From Algivirga pacifica (GTDB lineage: Bacteria > Bacteroidota > Bacteroidia > Cytophagales > Flammeovirgaceae), in contig NZ_BAABJX010000033.1 in assembly GCF_039543525.1 (NCBI RefSeq), forward strand, positions 117,297 through 181,296: a stretch of DNA of 64,000 nt. The letters run 5' to 3'. The notes under the pieces were generated by a model that searched no databases, was not told the DNA's origin, and worked only from the letters and a program-made list of their open reading frames with translations. Positions 25,562 to 34,185 of the stretch are shown here, one piece after another. A program made the position numbers and the translations under genes. Each line of letters starts with the position of its first letter. Within the stretch, counting starts at the first letter, position 1.

Positions 25562-26542
25562 TTACTTAATCAGATTGACTTTTTCTAACTGCTTGGTTCT
25601 CCATTTTTGTTTAGCTGCCCTGCTTTTAAAGCCCGGCCTATTCATTAGTTTATCTGCTGACCGAAAGCTTCTGTCCATTCGAAAAACAATGCTCAATTCA
25701 TGTTGTTGCTGATCAAAACTACCAAAGTCCCCCACACTTTTCAAAAAAGCATACCCTACCTCAAAATCACCCAAAGCAATCCCTGAAGAAACCATCCAAT
25801 TATTATCCCATCTCCATCCCGTAGACAACCAAAACACCTTGCTATACATTCCTTTTAAAGAAATATCATATGTAGGAGCTGCCAATTTGTGCCACTCGGC
25901 AGCCAATATAGGTTGTAAAGTAAACTCTCTTGCGATTGGCAACAAGTATGTTGCATAAGCATTGGCTACGGTATAATAATTCTGTCCCGAAAGATCTTCT
26001 GTGGCCAAGGCGTATAGATCAGGGAAACTACCTCCTAGCATCAAGCCTCTCCAAATCATGGACATAGACAGTGAATTGGTAAATAAGAAACGTTCTTTCC
26101 CTGTATTGGCATACAGCAGGGGATCCTGTAAATCAGTTGCTTCTCCTAGATCTTCAGGGTTTAATTGCCAATTATGGTCTACCATGCCCACAGACAAGCC
26201 AAAAGCACAATAAGTCTCTTCATTAAATGCAAATTCATAGGCATAAGAAAGATTTAGTTTTGTAGTAGAAATCAACCCTTGCCTTCGATAGTTTACCCTT
26301 ACTCCTACTCCCATATTTTCCCAGTTCCTACGCACTGCGCTTCCCAACTGATAGGCCGGAATCCCTTGTGTGTTCATCTGTGTTAAAGAAGAATACATGA
26401 TCCCATTCAAGGAATGTTGTTCCTCAATAGCTGCATCATTAAGAATATACAAGTTAGAAGTGTAAAAAAAAGTATCTCTCAGTTCTTGTGTACGTCCATA
26501 CCCTGGAAGTAGTAGCAACAGGATGATCAATAGTTTTTTCAT
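25562..26542 (-). CDS. PorP/SprF family type IX secretion-associated outer-membrane protein
   Basis: A 326-residue outer-membrane beta-barrel of the PorP/SprF family. After the signal peptide (LLIILLLLLPGYGRTQ) comes the family block YILNDAAIEEQHSLNGIMYSS (the usual N-P-A position is D-A-A here), then strands with alternating residues. Members work with type B substrates of the type IX secretion system: in Flavobacterium, SprF is needed for secretion of SprB. It starts 17 bp after the stop of the CHU_C-domain protein on the same strand, the typical order substrate-then-partner, so the two are probably translated from one mRNA. Confidence 0.87.
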   Translation of the reverse strand: MKKLLIILLLLLPGYGRTQELRDTFFYTSNLYILNDAAIEEQHSLNGIMYSSLTQMNTQGIPAYQLGSAVRRNWENMGVGVRVNYRRQGLISTTKLNLSYAYEFAFNEETYCAFGLSVGMVDHNWQLNPEDLGEATDLQDPLLYANTGKERFLFTNSLSMSMIWRGLMLGGSFPDLYALATEDLSGQNYYTVANAYATYLLPIAREFTLQPILAAEWHKLAAPTYDISLKGMYSKVFWLSTGWRWDNNWMVSSGIALGDFEVGYAFLKSVGDFGSFDQQQHELSIVFRMDRSFRSADKLMNRPGFKSRAAKQKWRTKQLEKVNLIK

Positions 26543-26559
26543 AAGGTCAATAGTCTAAG

Positions 26560-27837
26560 TCATTTTTTCAAATAGAAACTCCCTTTGTAAGTCGTTTGAC
26601 TACTTTTGAGTAGATAGAAATACACCCCATCAGGGAGCACACTTCCCTTCACCTCCCCCCTCCAGTTATTCTGATAATTGGGATCATAATAAATCTCTTG
26701 CCCTCTATGATTAAAGATTGTCAAGGTATATTGATGAGAAGTACTAAACGTAGCGAGTCGTAGGTAATCATTATGCCCATCATTATTGGGAGTCAAGTAA
26801 CTATTGATCACATCTTCAGCGTCAGGGGTAATCGCCGATATTAATTGCACCTCAGCTTGAGAGATATCCCTATCTACATCTTGAATCTGATAGGTAAACG
26901 TATCATCTAAAAACCCCTCATAAGGCCTAAAGGTGAGCACCCTCTTGATAGAGTCTAACATAAGTTCTCCTCTTTCAGGAGGAATAAGGATATGAATGTT
27001 TAATGAACCATCCCCCAATAAATCATTTTCCAATATGTCTAAAGTGCTTGGTTCTAATGAATAAATGGTGATCGTATCTCGATTAGCTTGCAAGGTATCA
27101 TTCACCCCTTCAATATGGATGATCACTGTTGCTATACTATAATCCTGATTAATATCATAAACTATATAGCTTAAGGTGTCCCATCCAAAATAATCCTTCT
27201 GTCCCCTGTAATAAAGAACTCCTTCTGTATCCAGATAAACACTATCAGCATACTTAGGCATTTTATCTAACTGGGCATGAGAGTACCCATCTCCCAGTTC
27301 ATCATTTATGATGACATTAAGTCTACCTTCTCCCTCCTCTTGTATAAGCATCTCATCATCATAGGCAATCACCACATCATCGATCGGTGATATCTCTATA
27401 TACACGAATGCCGTATCTCTATAACCTGAAGCATCCTCCAAGACATAATAAAGGGTATCATTTCCTACATAGTTTAAAGGCATACGATAATACCCATCCA
27501 GATCAACTTCACTTTGGCTATTACCATAAGGGGCAAATACCACTATCTTTACACCGGAAGATGGTATATGATCATTGTTGAGCACTTTTAGAAAAAGTGC
27601 CTGGTCTTCCAATAAATACTCATAATCATCTACAGCATCCAAGGTGTCACTATTGTTCTGACTAATTCCTGTATTCCACCTTACCTGCTCAGTAATATGC
27701 GCAGGGTTTCTTGAAAGCCCTCCTTCTATAGTTACAGTACTTTCTCTCTCCATAAAATAGAAATACCCTCCCCAAGCAAAAACAAAAAGCAACAAGCAGA
27801 TAAAAAGCTTATCCAGAATATTAGGATATTGTCTCAT
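26560..27837 (-). CDS. Type IX secretion substrate with cadherin-like repeats and type B C-terminal domain
   Basis: A 425-residue exported protein. An N-terminal hydrophobic stretch (LFICLLLFVFAWGGYFYF) is the signal. It is followed by about three ~90-residue cadherin/Ig-like repeats with DD and LND-type motifs (e.g. LNVIINDELGDGYS and LDILENDLLGDGS). The last ~85 residues are a gliding-motility-associated (CHU_C, TIGR04131-like) domain: TPNNDGHNDYLRL, IFNHRGQEIYYD, NWRGEVKGSVLPDGVYFY and a short Lys end. This domain targets proteins to the type IX secretion system, which then attaches them to the surface. It lies upstream of its PorP/SprF partner. Its size is small for an adhesin. Confidence 0.9.
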   Translation of the reverse strand: MRQYPNILDKLFICLLLFVFAWGGYFYFMERESTVTIEGGLSRNPAHITEQVRWNTGISQNNSDTLDAVDDYEYLLEDQALFLKVLNNDHIPSSGVKIVVFAPYGNSQSEVDLDGYYRMPLNYVGNDTLYYVLEDASGYRDTAFVYIEISPIDDVVIAYDDEMLIQEEGEGRLNVIINDELGDGYSHAQLDKMPKYADSVYLDTEGVLYYRGQKDYFGWDTLSYIVYDINQDYSIATVIIHIEGVNDTLQANRDTITIYSLEPSTLDILENDLLGDGSLNIHILIPPERGELMLDSIKRVLTFRPYEGFLDDTFTYQIQDVDRDISQAEVQLISAITPDAEDVINSYLTPNNDGHNDYLRLATFSTSHQYTLTIFNHRGQEIYYDPNYQNNWRGEVKGSVLPDGVYFYLLKSSQTTYKGSFYLKK

Positions 27838-27932
27838 ACCTTTATGGTAAATTTTAACCTTATAATCATTTTAATTATCAGGGATAATTTATGAAGGCTT
27901 CACTTGTATTCTTGAAGGAAATAAGGGTATTT

Positions 27933-27940
27933 CAAACCTA
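27933..27940 (-). promoter_or_regulatory. Candidate -7 box for the type IX substrate/SprF operon
   Basis: Minus strand TAGGTTTG fits TAnnTTTG, about 96 bp upstream of the substrate's start codon. No clear -33 TTTG at the right distance. The divergent DUF3347 gene starts about 60 bp on the other side. Confidence 0.4.
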
Positions 27941-27999
27941 TGTAGTATTTTAGGTGTCATTACTGAACATTTCTCACATCATTTACTATTCATCTCATT

Positions 28000-28560
28000 A
28001 TGTTTATAAAGAAACTCCTTAAAAAGCAATCTCTATTTTTAGCACTGTTCTCTCTCCTCCTATTTTCTTGTAATGGAGATAAAAAGCAGAATAAAAATAA
28101 AGATCCACACCAGGAAAACATGCAACCCTCACAACAAGTGATTATTGAGGACCCAATTACCGCTTCTGCCATTGATACAGAAAACGGGAAGGAAATTCTA
28201 CAAGCCTATTTTGATATTAAGAATGCCTTAGTAGAGTCGGAACAGGAAAAAGCCAAAAAAGCCGCTCAAAAATTGATTGCTACTGCTGGAGATAATCAAG
28301 AGATTGCCAAGTCAACCGCACTATTAGTTGCTGCCACCTCTATAGAAAAACAAAGAGAAGCTTTTGAAATGGTCTCTGAGCATGTCTACCATCTAGCTGT
28401 AGAAAAAGGTCTCAGCTCCGGCACAATCTATCGACAGTTTTGTCCTATGGCCTTTAGTAATAAAGGAGCCTATTGGCTTAGCGATGAAGAAAAAATACTG
28501 AATCCCTACTTTGGGGATAAGATGCTGCATTGTGGAAGTGTAAAGGAAGTAATAGAATAA
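28000..28560 (+). CDS. DUF3347 lipoprotein
   Basis: A 186-residue lipoprotein; the lipobox is LLFSC. The C-terminal ~125 residues are a DUF3347 domain with YFDIKNALVESEQEKAKKA, IEKQREAFEMVSEHVYHL, RQFCPMAFSNKGAYWLS and NPYFGDKMLHCGSV. DUF3347 is often fused to CusB-type copper-efflux adaptor proteins or found in metal-transport loci, and the conserved Cys, Met and His suggest a copper role; here it is free-standing with no efflux genes beside it, so metal binding is inference. It is divergent from the type IX operon. Confidence 0.86.
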   Translation: MFIKKLLKKQSLFLALFSLLLFSCNGDKKQNKNKDPHQENMQPSQQVIIEDPITASAIDTENGKEILQAYFDIKNALVESEQEKAKKAAQKLIATAGDNQEIAKSTALLVAATSIEKQREAFEMVSEHVYHLAVEKGLSSGTIYRQFCPMAFSNKGAYWLSDEEKILNPYFGDKMLHCGSVKEVIE

Positions 28561-28580
28561 AAAAGTAGAGACTATCTATT

Positions 28581-28608
28581 GGATGAAGGATGAAGGATGA
28601 AGGAAAAT
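28581..28608. repeat. Heptanucleotide tandem repeat H4
   Basis: Three identical GGATGAA units and one divergent GGAAAAT, exactly four 7-bp periods, 20 bp after the DUF3347 stop codon. Confidence 0.85.
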
Positions 28609-28684
28609 AATTAAACTTCTCCTTTCTCCCTCAACTAACCCATACGATAGTCTCTTTGATAATTCTGATTCAAATATTAAGTCT

Positions 28685-29161
28685 CTACGGTATAGCCCCT
28701 CTGAGCAAACCCGTCTCTACTTCCTCTGAACGAATATTGATATACAACCCTCCCCGATTAATCCGATCAACCTCATCTGACGTAAGTGTCAGTACCCCTC
28801 TAGCGGTATCATAGGCATCAAACTCATTCGATAATATGGCTTTATCCACCAATGGTAAAAAGATAGGACCAATCTCTCCGGATTCTCCCTGATGCATATG
28901 AGACATAATCAAGCGATCTCCCTGTTGCAGCTTTTCGACTATCAATTCATAATGAAAGGTATTATCAGAGTATAAGGTTGCCAGAAACTGTCCATACTCC
29001 AGTCGGTTAGAAACGGAAGGGACAGATGCATCAGTTGTTAGCGGGATATCCCATTGTTGTACGACAAAAGGTTCATCATTAGTCTCTTCCTGACATCCTA
29101 TCAGTAAACAACTCAAGCAATAGAGCAAACAGGTATAGTATACATTTTTCACTCGGTTCAT
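28685..29161 (-). CDS. CHRD-domain lipoprotein
   Basis: A 158-residue lipoprotein; the signal ends in the lipobox LLIGC. A CHRD (chordin) domain spans nearly the rest: ATLYSDNTFHYEL, SHMHQGESGEIGPIFLPL and YINIRSEEVETGLLRGAI. The SHMHxG and LLRGxI blocks are characteristic. CHRD domains of bacteria are predicted immunoglobulin-like modules of cell-surface proteins; their function is not established. Monocistronic, with no clear promoter of its own visible. Confidence 0.87.
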   Translation of the reverse strand: MNRVKNVYYTCLLYCLSCLLIGCQEETNDEPFVVQQWDIPLTTDASVPSVSNRLEYGQFLATLYSDNTFHYELIVEKLQQGDRLIMSHMHQGESGEIGPIFLPLVDKAILSNEFDAYDTARGVLTLTSDEVDRINRGGLYINIRSEEVETGLLRGAIP

Positions 29162-29260
29162 CAGTACAGGTTTTTTAGGTCACAATTATCCTTGGAACAA
29201 GATTATACCTATGAGAGTTTACCATCCCTTTAGAATACCAGCTTTGCTATAAAAAGGACA

Positions 29261-29291
29261 AAAAAAGGGGAGCATTATAGCTCCCCTTTTT
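29261..29291 (-). terminator. Terminator of argS
   Basis: AAAAGGGGAGC pairs perfectly with GCTCCCCTTTT around ATTATA, with T and A runs outside both ends, so it is nearly symmetric. It lies 27 bp past the argS stop codon. Confidence 0.9.
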
Positions 29292-29317
29292 CAGAAATAA
29301 TATCATTAACGATACGA

Positions 29318-31228
29318 CTACATTCTATCTGGCACTTCTACGCCAATCAAGTTCATACCGATCTTAATTGCTCTAGCAGTTTGCTGAGACAATGCGATTC
29401 TAAACGCTCTCTTCGCTTCATCCTCTTCATTAAAGATTGGCATCTCTGCATACACCTTGCTATATAGTCTGGATACATCGTACACAAAATTAGCAATCAC
29501 AGATGGTGCATAATCCTCTGCTGACTCACTGATTTTATCCCCTAGCTTTGCCAAGGCTGCTACAAGATTCGCCTCATGCTCACTCAACTCCTTCAAGCCT
29601 GCAAATTTCTCCGTAGAGAAATCAATACCATCCTTTTCAGCTCTTCTCAACAATGCCTGAATTTTGGCGTGGTTGTACTGAATATAAACCCCTGTGTCTC
29701 CTTGGAAATCAATAGACTCTTTAGGGTTAAACAACATACGCTTGCGAGGATCTACTTTCAACAGATAATACTTCAGCGCACCCAACGCCAATATACGGTA
29801 CAATGCTTTTGCTTCATCCTCCGTAAAATTATCAATCTTACCTGCTTCTTTGGTTCTTTCCTCTGCTGTTTCGATCATCTCATTGATCAAATCATCCGCA
29901 TCGACTACCGTACCCTCTCTGGATTTCATCTTACCTGATGGCAAGTCCACCATACCATAAGATAAATGATAAATACCATCTGCATAAGATCTACCTAGCT
30001 TCTGCATGATCAGTTTCAACACCTTGAAGTGGTAATCCTGCTCATTTCCTACCACATAAATCGACTTCTCCATGTTGAAGTCCTTATATTTAAGGTCTGC
30101 AGTACCCATATCCTGTGTCATATACACTGCTGTACCATCTCCTCTCAATACCAACTTCTCATCCAGGCCATCTTCACTAAGGTCTACCCATACAGAATTA
30201 TCCTCTTTCTTAAAGAAAACTCCTTTCTCTAGCCCTTCTTCAACGATATCCTTACCTAACAAATAAGTCTCTGACTCACGATACATATGATCAAACTCTA
30301 CACCCATCAGACGGTAAGACTGATCAAACCCTTCGTATACCCAGCCATTCATCTTTGACCAAAGCGCAATAGTCTCCTCATCTCCTGCTTCCCACTTACG
30401 AAGCATATCTTGTGCCTGAAGTAAGATTGGCGCTTGCTTTTCTGCATAAGTGAAGACCTCTTTCAATGCATTGATTTGTTCTTTTTCAAGATCTGTCAGC
30501 TCCTCTTTCTTTCCTTTCTTCTCGATAGACTTCTTTAGGTCAGCTAGATCCTCAACACCTTCTAGGGAAGTATAACCTGCTTGCTTCTCTTTTGCTAACT
30601 CCTCAATCTGTGCCTTATATGCCTTATCAAACTCTACATAATACTTACCTACCAAGTGATCTCCTTTCAAAGACGCAGAAGGTTGCTCTCCATTGCCGAA
30701 CAACTGGTAAGCCAACATAGATTTACAAATATGAATCCCTCGGTCATTCACCAGATTTACCTTGGTTACATCATATCCTGCGGCGTCCAAGATTCTTGAA
30801 ACAGAGTGTCCCAGGAAGTTATTTCTCAAGTGGCCTAAGTGCAATGGTTTATTGGTATTGGGAGAAGAGTATTCTACCATCACTCGCTCATCTCTTCGAG
30901 TCAATGCACCATACTGCTTATCCTCAACAATACTCTTCAACGTATCAACCCATACCCCATTATCGATCACCAGGTTCAAAAAACCTTTCACTACGTTAAA
31001 GTCTGCGATAGCATCTACATGCTCTTTCAGATAAACCCCTAAAGCTTCAGCCGTAGCTTCTGGCTTTGCCTTTGAAACCCTCAAGAAAGGGAAAACCACA
31101 AATGTTAGGTCTCCGTCAAAATCTTTCTTTGTCGGTTGCAGTGCAATATCGGATTCCGCTACATCAGCCTCGTATACCTTTTTAAACGCCTCTGTAATTC
31201 CTTGGACAATCTTCTTCTCTAAATCCAT
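29318..31228 (-). CDS. argS: Arginyl-tRNA synthetase
   Basis: A 636-residue class I aminoacyl-tRNA synthetase that charges tRNA-Arg. The N-terminal ~100 residues form the Arg-specific additional domain. The HIGH signature is HLGHLRN in NTNKPLHLGHLRNN, at about residue 130; a KMSKS-like loop is present as GKMKSREGT. The C-terminal DALR anticodon-binding domain ends with KIGMNLIGVEVPDRM. Length is slightly more than the E. coli enzyme (577), mainly from an acidic, lysine-rich insertion around residues 190-250 (VEDLADLKKSIEKKGKKEEL). Single gene with its own promoter and terminator. Confidence 0.96.
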   Translation of the reverse strand: MDLEKKIVQGITEAFKKVYEADVAESDIALQPTKKDFDGDLTFVVFPFLRVSKAKPEATAEALGVYLKEHVDAIADFNVVKGFLNLVIDNGVWVDTLKSIVEDKQYGALTRRDERVMVEYSSPNTNKPLHLGHLRNNFLGHSVSRILDAAGYDVTKVNLVNDRGIHICKSMLAYQLFGNGEQPSASLKGDHLVGKYYVEFDKAYKAQIEELAKEKQAGYTSLEGVEDLADLKKSIEKKGKKEELTDLEKEQINALKEVFTYAEKQAPILLQAQDMLRKWEAGDEETIALWSKMNGWVYEGFDQSYRLMGVEFDHMYRESETYLLGKDIVEEGLEKGVFFKKEDNSVWVDLSEDGLDEKLVLRGDGTAVYMTQDMGTADLKYKDFNMEKSIYVVGNEQDYHFKVLKLIMQKLGRSYADGIYHLSYGMVDLPSGKMKSREGTVVDADDLINEMIETAEERTKEAGKIDNFTEDEAKALYRILALGALKYYLLKVDPRKRMLFNPKESIDFQGDTGVYIQYNHAKIQALLRRAEKDGIDFSTEKFAGLKELSEHEANLVAALAKLGDKISESAEDYAPSVIANFVYDVSRLYSKVYAEMPIFNEEDEAKRAFRIALSQQTARAIKIGMNLIGVEVPDRM

Positions 31229-31285
31229 TGAATCTTGTTCGATTTCGTATTGATGTAAAACTATTGTTCTCTATAAAATAAGGGA

Positions 31286-31302
31286 CAAACATAGCAAAAG
31301 TA
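31286..31302 (-). promoter_or_regulatory. Overlapping -7 boxes for argS
   Basis: Two nearly adjacent TAnnTTTG matches on the minus strand, TACTTTTG (31295-31302) and TATGTTTG (31286-31293), about 58-75 bp upstream of the argS start. Neither has a good -33 TTTG, but two exact matches in 17 bp is suggestive. Confidence 0.5.
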
Positions 31303-31373
31303 GTTGAAATCTTGAAACGTTTCTTTGGATGAAAAAAAGAAGTAACACGTCCCTATGATAATTTTAAATGAAA

Positions 31374-31413
31374 AAACCTGTGATCCTAAGGTATATCACA
31401 GGTTTCTAAGACC
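31374..31413 (-). terminator. Terminator of the YvlD-like gene
   Basis: Minus strand: AAACCTGTGAT pairs with ATCACAGGTT around a ~10-nt loop and is followed by six T, 24 bp past the stop codon. Confidence 0.87.
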
Positions 31414-31436
31414 TTTTTCACTATGGTCAGCATAGA

Positions 31437-31808
31437 CTATGAGTGACTTGCTTCATCTAACTTTAAGAGATTTTCCAGCGTGGCCAAAATAACGGAGTAG
31501 AAAAAGCTAAACAATATAGCAGTCCATATACTGGAAATCTGAAAACCATCCACCAAGGTCCCTGCCAAATAGAAAATAAAGGAATTGATGATGATCAGAA
31601 ATAGACCTAACGTAATGATTGTAATCGGTAAAGTCAGAATAATCAATAATGGCTTAACCAGTAGATTTAATAACGAAATCACCAAAGCAACAACCAAGGC
31701 CGTCCAATAAGACTCAACATAAACATTAAGTCCCAAGGCATTCATAATATAGGAGCCAAAAAAGACTGCCAAAGCTGAAACCAAAAACTTTATAATGGTA
31801 TGCTTCAT
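31437..31808 (-). CDS. YvlD-like (phage holin family 4-like) membrane protein
   Basis: A 123-residue membrane protein with four predicted helices: FLVSALAVFFGSYIMNAL, WTALVVALVISLLNLLVKPLL, LTLPITIITLGLFLIIINSF and ILFSFFYSVILATLENLL. The pattern NLLVKPLLIILTLPITIITLG is diagnostic for the YvlD family (Pfam Phage_holin_4_2); despite the name these are chromosomal proteins of unknown function, in Bacillus linked to envelope stress. A well-formed promoter lies immediately upstream. Confidence 0.88.
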   Translation of the reverse strand: MKHTIIKFLVSALAVFFGSYIMNALGLNVYVESYWTALVVALVISLLNLLVKPLLIILTLPITIITLGLFLIIINSFIFYLAGTLVDGFQISSIWTAILFSFFYSVILATLENLLKLDEASHS

Positions 31809-31841
31809 AATATTTACAATTGTTTCCTTTTATTGCATAAC

Positions 31842-31872
31842 CAAAATTACTTATAATAAGTTGTCAACCAAA
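31842..31872 (-). promoter_or_regulatory. Promoter of the YvlD-like gene with both boxes
   Basis: Minus strand: TTTG (31869-31872), 19-bp spacer, TAATTTTG (31842-31849), which fits the Bacteroidota consensus TTTG-N19-21-TAnnTTTG at every defined base. Predicted start of transcription is near 31836, giving a ~28-nt leader before the ATG. Confidence 0.75.
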
Positions 31873-31925
31873 CAGCGGACACTTAACAAACACACAATTT
31901 CAAACACATAAAATACAACCACACA

Positions 31926-32612
31926 ATGAAAATCACTTATTATGGACACTCCTGCTTTGGCGTAGAAGTGATGGGGAAATACCTATTATTTGATCCTTTT
32001 ATCACACCAAATGAACTAGCCAAAAACATTGACATTCAGAAGATTCCAGCGGATTACATTTTATTATCTCACGGACATGGAGACCATGTGGCAGATGTTG
32101 TTCCCATTGCGAACAATACTAGGGCACAAGTAATTGGTGTCTATGAAGTAGTAGGTTGGTTCCAAGAAAAACATGGCATTGAAAATATAATGGGAATGAA
32201 CACCGGAGGGCATGTTACACTCTCTGAGAATATCCAAATAAAATTAATCAATGCCGTACACTCTAGCAGTATGCCAGACGGCTCCTATGGAGGTAATCCT
32301 GTGGGCTTTGTCATTTCCTCTCCTGAAGGCACCTTCTACTATGCAGGCGATACCGCTTTAAGCTTTGATATGAAGCTTATTCCTATGGAGTTTTCCATTG
32401 ACTTTGCCTTTTTACCTATAGGTGATTTTTACACCATGGGAATTAACGATGCCGTACAAGCAGCCCAATACATAGAAACAAAACAAGTTATTGGAATGCA
32501 TTATGATACGATGCCTGTCATTAAAATAGACCGAGGCAATGCTATAGAGGCCTTTCAACAACAAGAAATACAATTGCATCTTCCATCTATAGGAGATAGT
32601 ATTCAACTATAA
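31926..32612 (+). CDS. Metal-dependent hydrolase, UPF0173/YtkL family
   Basis: A 228-residue metallo-beta-lactamase fold hydrolase. The metal motif is SHGHGDHVAD at about residues 48-57, with further ligands in NAVHSSSM, YYAGDTALS and GMHYDT at about 197. Start MKITYYGHSCF matches the family. The members are cytoplasmic and ubiquitous; the natural substrate is unknown. It is divergent from the YvlD-like gene and is followed by a perfect hairpin. Confidence 0.92.
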   Translation: MKITYYGHSCFGVEVMGKYLLFDPFITPNELAKNIDIQKIPADYILLSHGHGDHVADVVPIANNTRAQVIGVYEVVGWFQEKHGIENIMGMNTGGHVTLSENIQIKLINAVHSSSMPDGSYGGNPVGFVISSPEGTFYYAGDTALSFDMKLIPMEFSIDFAFLPIGDFYTMGINDAVQAAQYIETKQVIGMHYDTMPVIKIDRGNAIEAFQQQEIQLHLPSIGDSIQL

Positions 32613-32634
32613 ATGACTTCTCCTTGTATTTATT

Positions 32635-32672
32635 ACTTATCGGTTATCGTTTCCAGGCGATAACCGATAAGT
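32635..32672 (+). terminator. Perfect 15-bp hairpin after the UPF0173 gene
   Basis: ACTTATCGGTTATCG pairs perfectly with CGATAACCGATAAGT around an 8-nt loop. No T run follows, but position 22 bp past the stop suggests termination or mRNA 3'-end protection. Confidence 0.7.
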
Positions 32673-33054
32673 CAAATAAACTTCAAACCTCTTTCGATAA
32701 TTCTATTTTTTTAACTACTGAATAGAATTACTCACTCCTTCAGACTACACACATATCCCCTGTAGCTATAACAAAGTTACTATCTTATACAAGTAAACAT
32801 CAGCGAACACCTTATGTCACTGCCAGCATATATTTTGCAACTCCTCTCATTTCTTACTTGAAGCATGTATTAAAAACATGCTATTAAAAAAATTACTTTT
32901 CCCTGCCAACCCTTGAATTTCTAAGGATCCTCCTAATACATATTTCTAAACTTCAACTCTGAAAAAAAAAAGCCTTTTTTTTAAACTTATAATCTGTCAT
33001 CCACGTTTTGGCGACATGTAACTCTTTACAAATATTCACCTAATAGAAAGGTAC
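32673..33054. other. Intergenic region with little recognisable
   Basis: Besides a small stem (AGCATGT/ACATGCT, 32862-32882) and an A/T homopolymer stretch near 32960-32980 I see no gene, RNA or repeat here. Confidence 0.5.
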
Positions 33055-33062
33055 TATATTTG
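33055..33062 (+). promoter_or_regulatory. -7 box of the fasciclin gene
   Basis: TATATTTG matches TAnnTTTG, 96 bp upstream of the chosen start. A weak TTTA lies further upstream but not at the optimal spacing. A leader of ~90 nt is implied. Confidence 0.5.
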
Positions 33063-33157
33063 AATCGTAATTATATATCTTGTATTCAATTGATCTGAGC
33101 ACATCAGATTTTCTATATTCTATGTTTCAATTTAATAACCTAAAGTACAACCAACCC

Positions 33158-34114
33158 ATGAAAAACAAATTCTTATTACTTCTGTTTATGGTGTTGTCAG
33201 GATTCGCTTTTGTAAGCTGTGACGACGATGACGATGATGATGATGGTATGGATGACACAACCATAGCATCATTGCTAGAAGAAACAGACGACTTATCCAT
33301 CCTTTTGGATGCCGTCACCCGTGCAGGACTTCTGGACGATCTAGATAATACAGATAATGAATTTACTGTATTTGCCCCAGACAATGACGCCTTCACTGCT
33401 TTACTTTCTGACCTAGGCATCAGCAGCTTGGATGATGTTGGTCCAGATTCTCTGGCAGACATCCTAACTTACCATGTAGTAAGTGGCAGCGTATTGTCAA
33501 CAGATCTTTCTGATGGCATGACAGTTCCAACCTTATTGGAAGGAGACTCTCTTATGATTGGCGTTAGCGGTACAAGTGTAACCGTTAATGACGCTAACGT
33601 AACAGAAGCTGACATCACTGCAGACAACGGTGTCGTACACATCATCGATGCAGTATTGTTACCTCCTCCATACACACTTGTTGATGCTTTGTCTGCTGAC
33701 ACTTCTTACAGCCTATTAGTAGAAGCTGTAGTTGCTGCTGACCTTGTAGACGCTCTGAGCAGCACAGAAGACACTTTAACAGTATTTGCTCCTAATAATG
33801 ATGCATTCAGAGCAGCCTTGGCGGTACTTGGTGTCACTAGTATTGATGAAATCCCAACAGAGACACTTACTCAGATCTTATTGTACCATGTTGTAGAAGG
33901 TGCAGTACTTTCAACTGACCTGGAAGATGGTGCTGAAGTTCCTACACTTCTAGAAGGACAAAGTGTTACTGTAAGCATTACAGATGGAACTGTAATGATC
34001 AATACTTCTACAGTTGATAATGCAGACGTTGTTACTGATAACGGTGTTATCCACGGTATCAATGCTGTATTAGTTCCTGAGGGAGTAATCACTCCTCCAG
34101 CGACAGCCAACTAA
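33158..34114 (+). CDS. Lipoprotein with two fasciclin (FAS1) domains
   Basis: A 318-residue lipoprotein: signal peptide with lipobox FAFVSC, then a run of eight aspartates (acidic linker after the lipidated Cys). Two FAS1 domains follow, each with the H1 and H2 motifs: FTVFAPDNDAFTALL with LTYHVVSGSV, and LTVFAPNNDAFRAAL with LLYHVVEGAV. FAS1 modules mediate adhesion at the cell surface. An upstream in-frame ATG (33080) adds 26 residues lacking signal features, so MKNKFLLLLFM at 33158 is preferred. The codon usage and acidic composition suggest high expression. A strong terminator follows. Confidence 0.92.
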   Translation: MKNKFLLLLFMVLSGFAFVSCDDDDDDDDGMDDTTIASLLEETDDLSILLDAVTRAGLLDDLDNTDNEFTVFAPDNDAFTALLSDLGISSLDDVGPDSLADILTYHVVSGSVLSTDLSDGMTVPTLLEGDSLMIGVSGTSVTVNDANVTEADITADNGVVHIIDAVLLPPPYTLVDALSADTSYSLLVEAVVAADLVDALSSTEDTLTVFAPNNDAFRAALAVLGVTSIDEIPTETLTQILLYHVVEGAVLSTDLEDGAEVPTLLEGQSVTVSITDGTVMINTSTVDNADVVTDNGVIHGINAVLVPEGVITPPATAN

Positions 34115-34140
34115 GTCACTCTTAGTCTTGGAAAAAATCA

Positions 34141-34178
34141 CACCCTCTAAAATTTGTATCTTGGAGGGTGTTTTTTTT
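34141..34178 (+). terminator. Terminator of the fasciclin gene
   Basis: CACCCTC pairs with GAGGGTG (with extended pairing inside) and is followed by eight T. It lies 27 bp past the stop codon. Confidence 0.92.
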
Positions 34179-34185
34179 ATGATCA

